DNA from: Sphingomonadales bacterium UBA2683
Lineage (GTDB): Bacteria > Pseudomonadota > Alphaproteobacteria > Sphingomonadales > Sphingomonadaceae
Reading direction: 5' to 3'
Assembly: GCA_002354635.1 (NCBI GenBank)
Contig: DELZ01000003.1
Location: 274,514 to 338,513, forward strand
Length of the DNA: 64,000 nt
Below the pieces are notes generated by a model. It searched no databases. It saw nothing but the letters and a program-made list of their open reading frames with translations, and was not told the DNA's origin. This document shows positions 34,273 through 42,734 of the stretch, piece after piece. Each line of letters begins with the position of its first letter. Position 1 is the first letter of the stretch. A program made the position numbers and the translations under genes.

Positions 34273-36003
34273 TCACGCCGCCACCGCATAGGGCTGAATA
34301 TCGCCGGAAAGGTAAAGGTTGCGTGCCTTTGCCCGGCTCAGTTTGCCCGAACTGGTCCGCGGCAGGGTACGGGGCGGTACCAGTTCGATTACACAATTCA
34401 TGCCGGTAATGGCTCTCACTTTGTCCCGTATTTCGTTCCAAAGCCGCAGCCGCTCGATCTCGTCCGAGGTCCGGCATTGCACCAGCACTGCCGGCGTTTC
34501 TTCGCCACCCGGTGTAGTAATGGCAAAGGCCGCGATATCGCCAGCCTTGAAGCCGGGCAATTGTTCGACCGCCCATTCGATGTCCTGCGGCCAGTGGTTT
34601 TTGCCGTTGATGATGATCATGTCCTTGGCCCGGCCGACGATGTAGAGATAGCCGTTCGAAAGATAGCCCATGTCGCCCGTATCGAGCCAGCCGTCGACCA
34701 GACAGGCATCGGTTGCTTCCTGATCACGATAATAGCAGTCCATCACCGCCGGGCCCTTCATCCAGACCTTGCCGACGGTTTTTTCCGGCAAGACCGCTCC
34801 GGTTTCTTCCCGGATTTCCAGCAACGTATCGCGCACGGGTTTCCCGCAATTGACGATCGCGCGGAACCGTTTCGGACGACTGCCGTCGCTCTTTTTCTCT
34901 CCGGAAAGTTCGGTTTCCTCAACCAGTTCCACTTCCATACCCTCGCCCGAAGGCATCAAGGTCACCGCCAGCGTAGCTTCGGCGAGACCGTAGCTTGGCA
35001 AGAAAGCCTTGGCGTCAAATCCGGCCGGTGCAAAGGCATCGGTGAACCGCTGCATCACGTCGGGCCTGATCATGTCCGCACCATTGCCCGCCAGCCGCCA
35101 TCGGGAAAGATCGAAACGCTCCTGGACATTGGACTGGCTACCGATCCGGCGCGCGCAGATCTCGTAGCCGAAGGTCGGCGAAAAGCTGCAGGAAGTTCCC
35201 GGATTGCGGGTGATCAGATCAAGCCATGACAGGGGCCGGCGTGCAAAATCCGCAGTCTTGAGATAATCGGTGGACACCTGGTTGGCGACCATCGACAGAA
35301 AACAGCCGACCAGCCCCATGTCGTGATAGAAGGGCAGCCAGGAAATGCAGCGATCAGTGTCGCCAATCAGCATGCCATGGGCGTGCGAACCGAGATTGTG
35401 CAGCAACGCCTTGTGCGAAACGGCAACGCCGTGCGGGAAGCGGGTCGAACCACTGGAATATTGCAGATAGGCGATGTCGCTGCCGTTCGCCTTGGGCAAG
35501 GCAATGTCGGGAGCGTCCTGGCCGGCAAAGGCGTCCCAGCCATAAGCCGGAATCGCGCGGGACTGGCCGGCAGCACCCGCCAGTTCTGCAATCTCGTCCG
35601 GAAACAGCAATATCGCCGGGTCACAGCTGTCGAGCTGCACACCGATCTGGTCGATATAGCTTTCCTTGCCGCCAAAGGAGGTGGGCAATGGCAGGGGTAC
35701 CGGCAGCGCGCCGGCATATACAGCGCCAAAAAACAGTGCGCAGAATTGCGGTTCGGTATCGGCGATCAGCGCCACCCGGTCGCCAGGCTTGATATCTGCT
35801 GCGATCAGGCGCTTCGCCGCCACCAGCGCATCTTCACGCAATTCACTGAACGGATAGGCGCGGACAAGCGAACCGCGGGCATCATGAAAATTGAAACCTT
35901 TTTGTCCCTGGGCCGCATAATCCAGAGCGTCACCCAATGTATCAAAATCGGAGAAGCGCCGCGGTAGTTCATCCAATGTCGGGGTTGGTGTCAGTTCGGT
36001 CAT
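34273..36003 (-). CDS. Fatty acyl-AMP ligase (FAAL/FadD32-like)
   Basis: 576 aa from MTELTPT; an upstream extension was dropped. Adenylation motifs are LQYSSGSTRFPHGVAVSHKA, SYGLAEATLAVTLMP and GWLDTGDMGYLSNGYLYIVG. The wording matches fatty acyl-AMP ligases, which load acyl-AMP onto an acyl carrier protein rather than CoA. No ACP, polyketide synthase or NRPS module is nearby. It overlaps nothing on its own strand; its start is beside the recX region on the other strand. Confidence 0.9.
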   Translation of the reverse strand: MTELTPTPTLDELPRRFSDFDTLGDALDYAAQGQKGFNFHDARGSLVRAYPFSELREDALVAAKRLIAADIKPGDRVALIADTEPQFCALFFGAVYAGALPVPLPLPTSFGGKESYIDQIGVQLDSCDPAILLFPDEIAELAGAAGQSRAIPAYGWDAFAGQDAPDIALPKANGSDIAYLQYSSGSTRFPHGVAVSHKALLHNLGSHAHGMLIGDTDRCISWLPFYHDMGLVGCFLSMVANQVSTDYLKTADFARRPLSWLDLITRNPGTSCSFSPTFGYEICARRIGSQSNVQERFDLSRWRLAGNGADMIRPDVMQRFTDAFAPAGFDAKAFLPSYGLAEATLAVTLMPSGEGMEVELVEETELSGEKKSDGSRPKRFRAIVNCGKPVRDTLLEIREETGAVLPEKTVGKVWMKGPAVMDCYYRDQEATDACLVDGWLDTGDMGYLSNGYLYIVGRAKDMIIINGKNHWPQDIEWAVEQLPGFKAGDIAAFAITTPGGEETPAVLVQCRTSDEIERLRLWNEIRDKVRAITGMNCVIELVPPRTLPRTSSGKLSRAKARNLYLSGDIQPYAVAA

Positions 36004-36173
36004 CCAAAATCCATTTCCGGGAGGTCCAGCCTCGCCAAAATCAGTCTGCTTCGTCCGGTAAGGGTACAAATCGTCTTTTTGACGTCCCTTTAGCCGCTTA
36101 TGCCAAGGTCATTGATCACCTCTGGCGTTTAAATTTCGGCCCGACTGTGGCACAAAAAGGGCAAGCATCATAC

Positions 36174-36713
36174 TTGAAAGCCAAACCGTTGAAAAACAGC
36201 GCTAAAACCTTAGATCAGGAGAGCCTGCACCGACTAGCTATACGCTATGTCGAACGATATGCAACGACCCGGAAAAAACTGGCCGATTATCTCCACCGGA
36301 AAATCCGGGAGAGGGAATGGCAAGATGCGGAGCCGCCGGCGGTGGAACAGTTGGTGGCACGCTTCGTCGAGCAGGGTTATATTGACGACGCGCTCTACGC
36401 ACAGAACAAGGCTGCGGCTCTGACCCGTCGCGGTTATGGCACCCGGCGGGTTTCGCATGCACTTTACCAGGCAGGCATCAGCGAAACGGACGGGCGTGAA
36501 GCCTTTCAAATCAGCGAAACGAACAAATGGGCAGCGGCGGACAAATTTGCCCGCAAACGGAAGATCGGCCCCTATGCCGAGAGTCAGCAGGACGCCGACA
36601 AATGCCGCAAGCAATTGCAGGCATTTCTCAGGGCGGGTCATGATTTTGATCTGGCAAACCGGTATGTCTTTGCGAGACCCGGCGAAGAAATAATCGCAGA
36701 CGAAAAGTTCTGA
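36174..36713 (+). CDS. recX: RecX-family regulatory protein
   Basis: About 179 aa if begun at TTG 36174; in-frame alternatives are GTG 36147 and a longer frame back to 35937 that would overlap the FAAL start. RecX three-helix repeats are recognisable (LHRLAIRYVERYATTRKKLA, FVEQGYIDDALYAQNKAAAL, RVSHALYQAGIS). It modulates RecA filaments. recA is not adjacent. The start is the least certain in this region because no good ribosome-binding site exists. Confidence 0.82.
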   Translation: MKAKPLKNSAKTLDQESLHRLAIRYVERYATTRKKLADYLHRKIREREWQDAEPPAVEQLVARFVEQGYIDDALYAQNKAAALTRRGYGTRRVSHALYQAGISETDGREAFQISETNKWAAADKFARKRKIGPYAESQQDADKCRKQLQAFLRAGHDFDLANRYVFARPGEEIIADEKF

Positions 36714-36857
36714 TGTCGGCGACTAGCCCGGACAACTGACCGGATTGGCGTCCATTGCTGCCAGGAATCGCCAGTTTGATTTTAATGTGATATACGGTGG
36801 AGCGAGTCGAAAAGTAGTACACATTTGATTTGGCTCAGTTTTGTTCGGAGATGCATC

Positions 36858-37478
36858 GTGGCAAGCTTATTTGCGGAATCAGAACCTGCGGATAATGGCA
36901 CGCGTCATGCCGGGGCAGATGGTCATTCCTCCACCAACAACGAAATGCGACGCGCCACGGGCCGCGTGAAATGGTTCGACAGTCACCGCGGCTTCGGCTT
37001 CATCGTCCCGCAAGACGACCCGTCTGACGACAAGAATGTTACGCCACAATCGGATATACTGGTGCACTGGAGCTTGCTCGAATCCCTCGGCACACGGGAA
37101 TTGCCGGAAATGGCCGTGGTTACCTGCGAATATGCCGTAGCGCCCAAGGGACTGCAGGCAACCAGAATTCTCGACATCGATCTGTCCGAATGTGGAACCC
37201 GAAACGCCTCGCCAACCGCTACGCATGCCCGCCATGCCGTGCATATTGTCGATGAGGATTCCGCGTTCGTCGATGCAGAAGTAAAATGGTTTAACCGCGC
37301 CAAGGGTTACGGTTTCTTGATCTGCGAAGATTACGGCGGCGATATTTTTCTCCATATGGAAACGCTCCGTGACGCCGGCATTGCTGAAATAGTTCCGGGC
37401 CAACATTTGCTCGCCCGGATAAAGGACGGAAATCGCGGCCATATGGCTGTACAGGTATGCCTGCCCCCCTCCGACTGA
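36858..37478 (+). CDS. Two-domain cold-shock protein
   Basis: 206 aa from GTG at 36858, seven bases after CGGAG; the longer reading frame was rejected. Two cold-shock domains: residues about 34-100 (TGRVKWFDSHRGFGFIVPQD) and 140-205 (AEVKWFNRAKGYGFLICEDY), each with RNP1-like and RNP2 motifs. Such fused pairs occur in sphingomonads and other alphaproteobacteria. Probably binds RNA or single-stranded DNA. The DUF192 gene starts 20 bases downstream. Confidence 0.9.
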   Translation: MASLFAESEPADNGTRHAGADGHSSTNNEMRRATGRVKWFDSHRGFGFIVPQDDPSDDKNVTPQSDILVHWSLLESLGTRELPEMAVVTCEYAVAPKGLQATRILDIDLSECGTRNASPTATHARHAVHIVDEDSAFVDAEVKWFNRAKGYGFLICEDYGGDIFLHMETLRDAGIAEIVPGQHLLARIKDGNRGHMAVQVCLPPSD

Positions 37479-37498
37479 AACAGAAGAGCATCCAGACG

Positions 37499-37999
37499 AT
37501 GAAGATTTCGAAAGCGGTAGCGCTTTTCCTGGGCCTGATCTGCGCGGCCAGCCTTTCCGGTTGTTACGCCAGAACCGGCGAAACAGCGGCGACCAGCTCG
37601 CAAGGCGAATTGCCGCGATCCGAGGCCGGGCTCGAACAAGTCCCGCTGAGCATCCGGACCTCGGATGCAACCCATGTTTTTGTCGTGGAAGTGGCCGCCA
37701 CGGGTGCCCAACAGGCACAAGGCCTGATGTTCCGCACCCGGCTGGCGCCCGATAAGGGTATGATTTTCCCGTTCCCGGTTGATCGAGTCGCCAGCTTCTG
37801 GATGAAGAACACCGTGATTTCTCTCGATATAATCTTCATTCGCCGGGACGGGACGATCGAGTCGATTGCCGCCAATACCACACCCTATTCTCTCGCTCCG
37901 GTACGCTCGAACGAACCGGTCGCCACCGTCCTTGAAATCGCCGCAGGCCGGGCCGCCGAACTGGGCATCGAGCCGGGCGACACCGTCACCTGGAAGTGA
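37499..37999 (+). CDS. DUF192-family lipoprotein
   Basis: 166 aa from MKISKAV; a longer frame reaching into the cold-shock gene was rejected. The lipobox LSGC near residue 21 marks it as a lipoprotein. The DUF192 core is complete: GLMFRTRLAPDKGMIFPF, FWMKNTVISLDIIFI, NTTPYSL and LEIAAGRAAELGI. Conserved in alphaproteobacteria next to cold-shock and NDUFA12 genes; biochemical role unknown. Confidence 0.88.
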   Translation: MKISKAVALFLGLICAASLSGCYARTGETAATSSQGELPRSEAGLEQVPLSIRTSDATHVFVVEVAATGAQQAQGLMFRTRLAPDKGMIFPFPVDRVASFWMKNTVISLDIIFIRRDGTIESIAANTTPYSLAPVRSNEPVATVLEIAAGRAAELGIEPGDTVTWK

Positions 38000-38080
38000 C
38001 CCTCTCCGGATCGGCAGACATCCTCCCCGTTTGACATTTTTTCATTGCGGAGCGCATGGCTGCGCGGCTAAGCGGACGAC

Positions 38081-38488
38081 ATGAACATATTGGCGAAAAT
38101 ATTCACTTGGTGGGATGGTGCCACGATCGGCACCAGCCTGTTCAGCGCTCGCAACGGCAAAGCTGTCGGCGAGGATGTATTGGGCAACAAATATTACCAG
38201 GCCAAAAAACCCGGTAGCGGTCATCCTGCCGGACAGCGCTGGGTCATCTACAATGGCGCCAATGACGCCAGCCGGGTGCCACCGGAATGGCATGGCTGGC
38301 TGCACCACAGTTTTGACGAGATTCCCGAAAGCTATCTGCCGCCGGCGCGTATCTGGGAAAAGGAACCGAGCGGAAACCTGACCGGCACCGCGCAGGCCTA
38401 TCGTCCGGCTGGTGCACTGGAAAAGGGTGGCCACCGGGCTGCAGCGACCGGCGATTATGAATCGTGGAATCCCGCCGAAGCGGAATGA
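38081..38488 (+). CDS. NADH:ubiquinone oxidoreductase NDUFA12 (B17.2) homologue
   Basis: 135 aa. The B17.2/NDUFA12 signature is clear (GEDVLGNKYYQAK, RWVIYNGANDASRVPPEWHG, WLHHSFDE). It is the alphaproteobacterial counterpart of the mitochondrial complex I supernumerary subunit. Its stop overlaps the DUF2155 start (ATGA), suggesting one operon. Confidence 0.93.
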   Translation: MNILAKIFTWWDGATIGTSLFSARNGKAVGEDVLGNKYYQAKKPGSGHPAGQRWVIYNGANDASRVPPEWHGWLHHSFDEIPESYLPPARIWEKEPSGNLTGTAQAYRPAGALEKGGHRAAATGDYESWNPAEAE

Positions 38489-39231
38489 CAGGCATGACGC
38501 GCCACTCCCTTTCCCTTTCGGTGCTGGCAGCGGTGTTTTTGCTGGGCGGCTGCAGCTGGTTCAGCAGCGACAAGGTCGATGAAAATGCCACCGGTCAGGC
38601 GGCGGAAAAACGGAAACTTGCCGCTACCGATGGCGATCTGGTGGCTCCGGTGACCGAACAGATCGGCACACCGATGGCAGAACGCGTTGCCACGCTTGGT
38701 TTTCTCAACAAGCGCAACGGGCTGACACGGGATCTTGAACTTCGGCCGGGCCAGTCGGTCCGGATCGGGCGCGCGATTGTCCGCCTGCGCGCCTGCGAGC
38801 GCACCGCGCCCTGGGAACTGACTCCCGAACAGGGTGCCTTTGTCCAGCTTCTGGTCAACGAACGCCCCCCCAATCGGTCCGGCGACGATCAGTGGAAGCG
38901 GGTTTTTTCCGGCTGGCTGTTCAGGGAATCCCCTTCCCTGAATGTTGTCGAGCATCCGATTTATGACGTCTGGGTCAAAAGTTGCGCAATGAGCTTCCCG
39001 GGTGAAGAGGATCCACCTGAAGACTCCTCGAATCCGACCGCGCCGCGGACATCCTCCTCCAATCTTGCCAACAGCGCATCCAGCGCACCGAACGAGACCG
39101 AGGCGGAAGCGGCAGCCCCGTCGGCCCCGGCAGCCAGGCCGTCACCTGCTTCCAGACCCTCGCCGGCGCCGAATGAGGCTCCCGAGGATTTGATCGGTGA
39201 CCTGATCGCCGATACCGGCGACGGCGCGTAG
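38485..39231 (+). CDS. DUF2155-family lipoprotein
   Basis: 248 aa from the ATG overlapping the NDUFA12 stop; ATG 38494 is an alternative. Lipobox LLGGC near residue 25. The DUF2155 core (KRNGLTRDLELRPGQSVRIG, RACERTAPWELTPEQGAF, WLFRESPSLNVVEHPIYDVW) occupies residues 80-175. The remaining ~75 residues are Ala/Pro/Ser/Glu-rich and lie antisense to the extended C-terminus of aat over 271 bases. Membership in the NDUFA12-DUF2155 neighbourhood is conserved in alphaproteobacteria. Confidence 0.88.
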   Translation: MTGMTRHSLSLSVLAAVFLLGGCSWFSSDKVDENATGQAAEKRKLAATDGDLVAPVTEQIGTPMAERVATLGFLNKRNGLTRDLELRPGQSVRIGRAIVRLRACERTAPWELTPEQGAFVQLLVNERPPNRSGDDQWKRVFSGWLFRESPSLNVVEHPIYDVWVKSCAMSFPGEEDPPEDSSNPTAPRTSSSNLANSASSAPNETEAEAAAPSAPAARPSPASRPSPAPNEAPEDLIGDLIADTGDGA

Positions 39232-39818
39232 CCTCTGACCCTTTTCAACTGTTCCAGATAGGCGTCCTGGCTGATTTCAACCGCTCCCAGCGATGCCAGA
39301 TGATCGGTCATAAACTGGCAATCAAGCAGCGGGAACCCGCCGACTTTAAGCCTGGCCACAAGCCATGCCAGGGCGACCTTCGAAGCGTCACGTGATCGCG
39401 AAAACATGCTTTCCCCGCAAAAGGCGCCACCGATTGCCAGACCATATAGTCCCCCAGCCAGCTTTTCCTGCCCGGTCGCTTCGTCCGGCAGCCAGCATTC
39501 GACACTGTGCGCGTAGCCCAGCCGATGCAGCTGGTTGAACGCCTCTTCTATTTCGGTATTGATCCATGTTTCCCGGCGATCTCCGGCCTGCTCGGCGCAG
39601 ATCGCGATGACATCGGCGAAGGCTGTGTCAGCGGTCACCCGGAAACGGTCGGATCTGATGGTCTTGCGCAGCGAACGCGACATCCGGAAACGCTCGAGCG
39701 GGATAATCGCACGGGACTTTGGTTCAACCCAGAAGGTTTCCGGATCATCCCGGGCATCGGCCATCGGAAAGATCCCCGACGCATAGGCTTTTATCAAAAG
39801 ATCGAGATCAATAGTCAT
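38961..39818 (-). CDS. aat: Leucyl/phenylalanyl-tRNA--protein transferase
   Basis: 285 aa. Core motifs are present (YASGIFPMADARDDPETFWV, LHRLGYAHSVECW, GGLYGLAIGGAFCGESMFS, LLDCQFMTDHLASLGA). It adds Leu/Phe to N-terminal Lys/Arg for the N-end rule. The core ends near residue 205; the last ~80 residues are a low-complexity tail (GAGEGLEAGDGLAAGADG) created by reading antisense through the DUF2155 tail, so the real functional end may be earlier. Confidence 0.93.
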   Translation of the reverse strand: MTIDLDLLIKAYASGIFPMADARDDPETFWVEPKSRAIIPLERFRMSRSLRKTIRSDRFRVTADTAFADVIAICAEQAGDRRETWINTEIEEAFNQLHRLGYAHSVECWLPDEATGQEKLAGGLYGLAIGGAFCGESMFSRSRDASKVALAWLVARLKVGGFPLLDCQFMTDHLASLGAVEISQDAYLEQLKRVRGYAPSPVSAIRSPIKSSGASFGAGEGLEAGDGLAAGADGAAASASVSFGALDALLARLEEDVRGAVGFEESSGGSSSPGKLIAQLLTQTS

Positions 39819-39881
39819 GAGTAAGGAATTGTCCGGTCCGTCTTGTGCGCCGCGCAGATCATTGGCAAAAATGGGTCTTCC

Positions 39882-40787
39882 TCAATCCGCCATCAGAACA
39901 CGGGCTTCTTCAGCAATTTTTTCGGCAATGGCAGCATATTCGCTGGCGAAGCCGGCATTGGTGCGCCAGGCGGCCCCGATACTGCGATTTACCGACCAGC
40001 CATCGACATTGAGCAGCGCTACATCGCCGCCGCGGGCCAGTTCGGAACGCACATAGAGTTCCGGCAGAATCGCTAGACCCAGACCCGATGCCACCATTTG
40101 CCTTACGCTGTCGAGGCTGGTGCCTTCATAGTCGCGCAGCAGGTTCATGTCATACTGCTGGCACTGGCGCACCACGTCGCGGTGGAGATGGTGCCGGCGG
40201 TCCAGGCTAAGCACCGGCAAGCCCGCAAGGTCGGAGAGTTCCAGCCGCTCGCGCCCGGCAAGGGGATGATCCGGCGGCGCGACCAGAATCAGCGGCTCCC
40301 GAAACAGCGGTTCGATGTGCAGGTTTTCTCCCTCGATCGGCAAGGGACCGAGCAGCATGTCGATAGACCCCTTGGTCAGTTCCATCGCCTGCAGATCGGG
40401 AATGCCTTCGCGCATATAAAAGCGCAGGTCCGGACGGCTGCGATGCAGCGCCGCAATCACCGGCGGCATCAGATACGGGCCAAGGGTGGGAGACACACCG
40501 AAGCGCAGGATTCCGGCCAGACTGTCGCTGGCCCGCTCGGCCAGATCGCGGATATCCTTGACCTGGACCAGCACATGGCGCGCGCGATCGGCAATCTCCC
40601 GGCCTACCGGAGTCAGTTCGGCGCCGTGGGTTCGCCGCTCGACAAGGGTTACGCCCAGTCTCTGTTCAAGTGTACGCAATTGATGGCTCAATGTTGGCTG
40701 GGAAGCGGCGGCGGCCTGGGCCGCCTTGCCGAAATGGCGATGATCGGCAACGGCAACGAGATATTCGAATTGGCGTAATGTCGGCAT
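39882..40787 (-). CDS. OxyR-like LysR regulator lacking the peroxidatic cysteine
   Basis: 301 aa LysR-type regulator. N-terminal HTH (RQFEYLVAVADHRHFGKAAQ, SQPTLSHQLRTLEQRLG) and an OxyR-like effector domain. OxyR of E. coli senses peroxide through C199 and C208. Here the first position is H200 and only C209 remains, so the disulphide switch cannot form as in the classical protein. No catalase or peroxidase gene is adjacent. It diverges from nhaA across a 228-base gap holding the nhaA leader. Confidence 0.88.
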   Translation of the reverse strand: MPTLRQFEYLVAVADHRHFGKAAQAAAASQPTLSHQLRTLEQRLGVTLVERRTHGAELTPVGREIADRARHVLVQVKDIRDLAERASDSLAGILRFGVSPTLGPYLMPPVIAALHRSRPDLRFYMREGIPDLQAMELTKGSIDMLLGPLPIEGENLHIEPLFREPLILVAPPDHPLAGRERLELSDLAGLPVLSLDRRHHLHRDVVRQCQQYDMNLLRDYEGTSLDSVRQMVASGLGLAILPELYVRSELARGGDVALLNVDGWSVNRSIGAAWRTNAGFASEYAAIAEKIAEEARVLMAD

Positions 40788-40937
40788 GGTTCAGCGGCCC
40801 CTCTCATAGAAATATTCTATCGATACTCACAATTTCATTCGATTGGAATTATCACCGGAACAGCCGCATATCAACCATATCGATGCTGAAGCGCGATAGA
40901 AAGAGAATATGCAGCGAATCCGCATAGCTCAGAATTC

Positions 40938-40995
40938 CCTCCCCCAACCCTGGGGCGGCAGCACACCCTCAATCGCTGGCCGCCCCGTTTTTTTT
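40938..40995 (+). promoter_or_regulatory. Terminator/anti-terminator leader of nhaA
   Basis: A perfect 8-bp stem GGGGCGGC (40952) / GCCGCCCC (40979) is followed by G and eight Ts, ending 20 bases before the nhaA ATG. Just upstream CCCTCCCCC (40938-40945) can pair with the same GGGG, so two folds exclude each other. This is the geometry of transcription attenuation and of riboswitch expression platforms. A lithium-responsive nhaA-type riboswitch is the leading guess because such RNAs precede nhaA in proteobacteria. Confidence 0.6.
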
Positions 40996-41015
40996 GCAAA
41001 CAGGACGAAGCCACG

Positions 41016-42197
41016 ATGGTAAAAAAAATGGGCAATGCCCTGCAGCAATTCATTGCGCAGGAAACCAGCGCGGGCATCATATTATTCTGTGCCGCTGTGG
41101 CGGCAATGGTCGCGATGAACAGCGCACTCAATCCCTATTATCTGGCATTTCTCGACATTCCCGTCGCCGTGCAATTCGGCGGATTGGAAATTGCCAAGCC
41201 TCTCGCGCTGTGGATCAACGACGGACTGATGGCGATCTTCTTCTTCCTGGTCGGACTGGAAGTGAAGCGGGAATTGATGGAGGGGCAGCTTTCCACTGCC
41301 GAACAGGCATCGCTTCCCTTCATTGCAGCGGTAGGCGGGATGGCCCTCCCGGCAGCCGTGTTTGTCTATTTCAACTGGAACATTGCCGAAAATATCAACG
41401 GCTGGGCAATTCCCGCGGCCACTGACATTGCCTTTGCACTGGGCGTTCTGGCTCTCCTCGGCAAACATGCGCCGGTATCGCTGAAGATATTGCTGCTCGC
41501 CATCGCCATAATCGACGATATCGGGGCGATCGTCATCATCGCGCTCTTCTACACGGCCGAAGTGTCCAGCCTGTCGCTTCTGCTCGCAGGCGCCGGAACC
41601 GTGATGCTGTTCGCAATGAACCGGCTGGGCGTCATCCGCACCGCACCCTATATTCTGGTCGGTATATTCCTCTGGATATGTGTCTTGAAATCCGGTGTTC
41701 ACGCAACTCTTGCCGGAGTGATTGCCGCACTGGCGATTCCGCTGAACGCCAAGGATGGCAGTTCCCCGCTCAAGCATCTCGAACATATCCTGCACCCCTG
41801 GACAGCCTTTCTCGTGTTGCCGATCTTCGCCTTTGCCAATGCCGGCGTGTCGCTCGCCGGACTGCAGATCAGCGATCTGATGGCGCCGCTGGCGCTGGGC
41901 GTTGCGGCGGGCCTGGTGGTCGGCAAGCAGCTGGGTGTGTTCGGGTTCATGTTTCTCGCAACCAGAGCCGGACTGGTCAAGCGACCGGTGGACGTCAGCT
42001 GGCTGCAGCTTTACGGCCTCGCCTGCCTGACCGGCATCGGCTTTACGATGAGCCTGTTCATCGGCAACCTGGCCTTTGTCGATCCGGACCAGATCGAAAC
42101 CGTGAAACTCGGCGTGATCACCGGTTCGCTGATTTCGGGTATGCTGGGATATGCGGTGCTTCGACTGGCCTCGCCGGCAAGCCGCGCCACCAGGTAA
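41016..42197 (+). CDS. nhaA: Na+/H+ antiporter NhaA
   Basis: 393 aa with 12 predicted transmembrane segments. The transport aspartates are in AIAIIDDIGAIVII (the DD pair) and ATDIAFALGVLALLG; the N-terminal AGIILFCAAVAAMVAMN and SLFIGNLAF are typical. Exports sodium or lithium in exchange for protons and supports pH homeostasis. AGGA lies 11 bases before the ATG, directly after the leader hairpin. Confidence 0.96.
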   Translation: MVKKMGNALQQFIAQETSAGIILFCAAVAAMVAMNSALNPYYLAFLDIPVAVQFGGLEIAKPLALWINDGLMAIFFFLVGLEVKRELMEGQLSTAEQASLPFIAAVGGMALPAAVFVYFNWNIAENINGWAIPAATDIAFALGVLALLGKHAPVSLKILLLAIAIIDDIGAIVIIALFYTAEVSSLSLLLAGAGTVMLFAMNRLGVIRTAPYILVGIFLWICVLKSGVHATLAGVIAALAIPLNAKDGSSPLKHLEHILHPWTAFLVLPIFAFANAGVSLAGLQISDLMAPLALGVAAGLVVGKQLGVFGFMFLATRAGLVKRPVDVSWLQLYGLACLTGIGFTMSLFIGNLAFVDPDQIETVKLGVITGSLISGMLGYAVLRLASPASRATR

Positions 42198-42286
42198 ATA
42201 TCGGGACAGGGAGCGGTCGCTTCCGGAAAACAGCCTGATCCATCGAATCGGTCGGCGGACGTTTCAATCCGTGCTAGAGGCAGCTC

Positions 42287-42682
42287 ATGAAGCGACAACT
42301 CTATCTGGCAGCCGGCCTGATCTCGGTAGCACTGGGCGGCATTGGCGTCGTACTGCCGCTGCTGCCGACCGTGCCGTTCATGATATTGGCAGCCTTTTGC
42401 TTCGCGAACAGTTCACCCCGACTGGAAGCATGGCTGGTCGACCATCATGTTTTCGGCAGCCACATCCGCAACTGGCGGGAAGGGCGGGCGATCACCCGAC
42501 GCGGAAAATGGGCGGCAACGATTGCATTTGCCGTCAGCTGCGTGATCGCCCTGCTCTTTGTCAAATCGCCCTGGAATCTGATCCCGATAGCAGCGGCGCT
42601 GATCACTGGCAGCTGGCTTTGGACCCGAAGCGAGCCCGGGATCGAGCAATTGCCGGTGCAGCCCCCTTCGCAGAAAGAATAG
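42287..42682 (+). CDS. YbaN-like DUF454 membrane protein
   Basis: 131 aa. An N-terminal hydrophobic domain (LIAGLISVALGGIGVVLPLL-like segment, PTVPFMILAAFCFANSSPRL) matches DUF454. Two further hydrophobic stretches follow. AGAGG precedes the ATG. It follows nhaA by 89 bases and could be co-transcribed. Function unknown. Confidence 0.85.
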   Translation: MKRQLYLAAGLISVALGGIGVVLPLLPTVPFMILAAFCFANSSPRLEAWLVDHHVFGSHIRNWREGRAITRRGKWAATIAFAVSCVIALLFVKSPWNLIPIAAALITGSWLWTRSEPGIEQLPVQPPSQKE

Positions 42683-42734
42683 TTTTCGCCCTGCGCCAAT
42701 ATGATAGTCTCCTGCGAAATCTGAGGAGAGAAGA

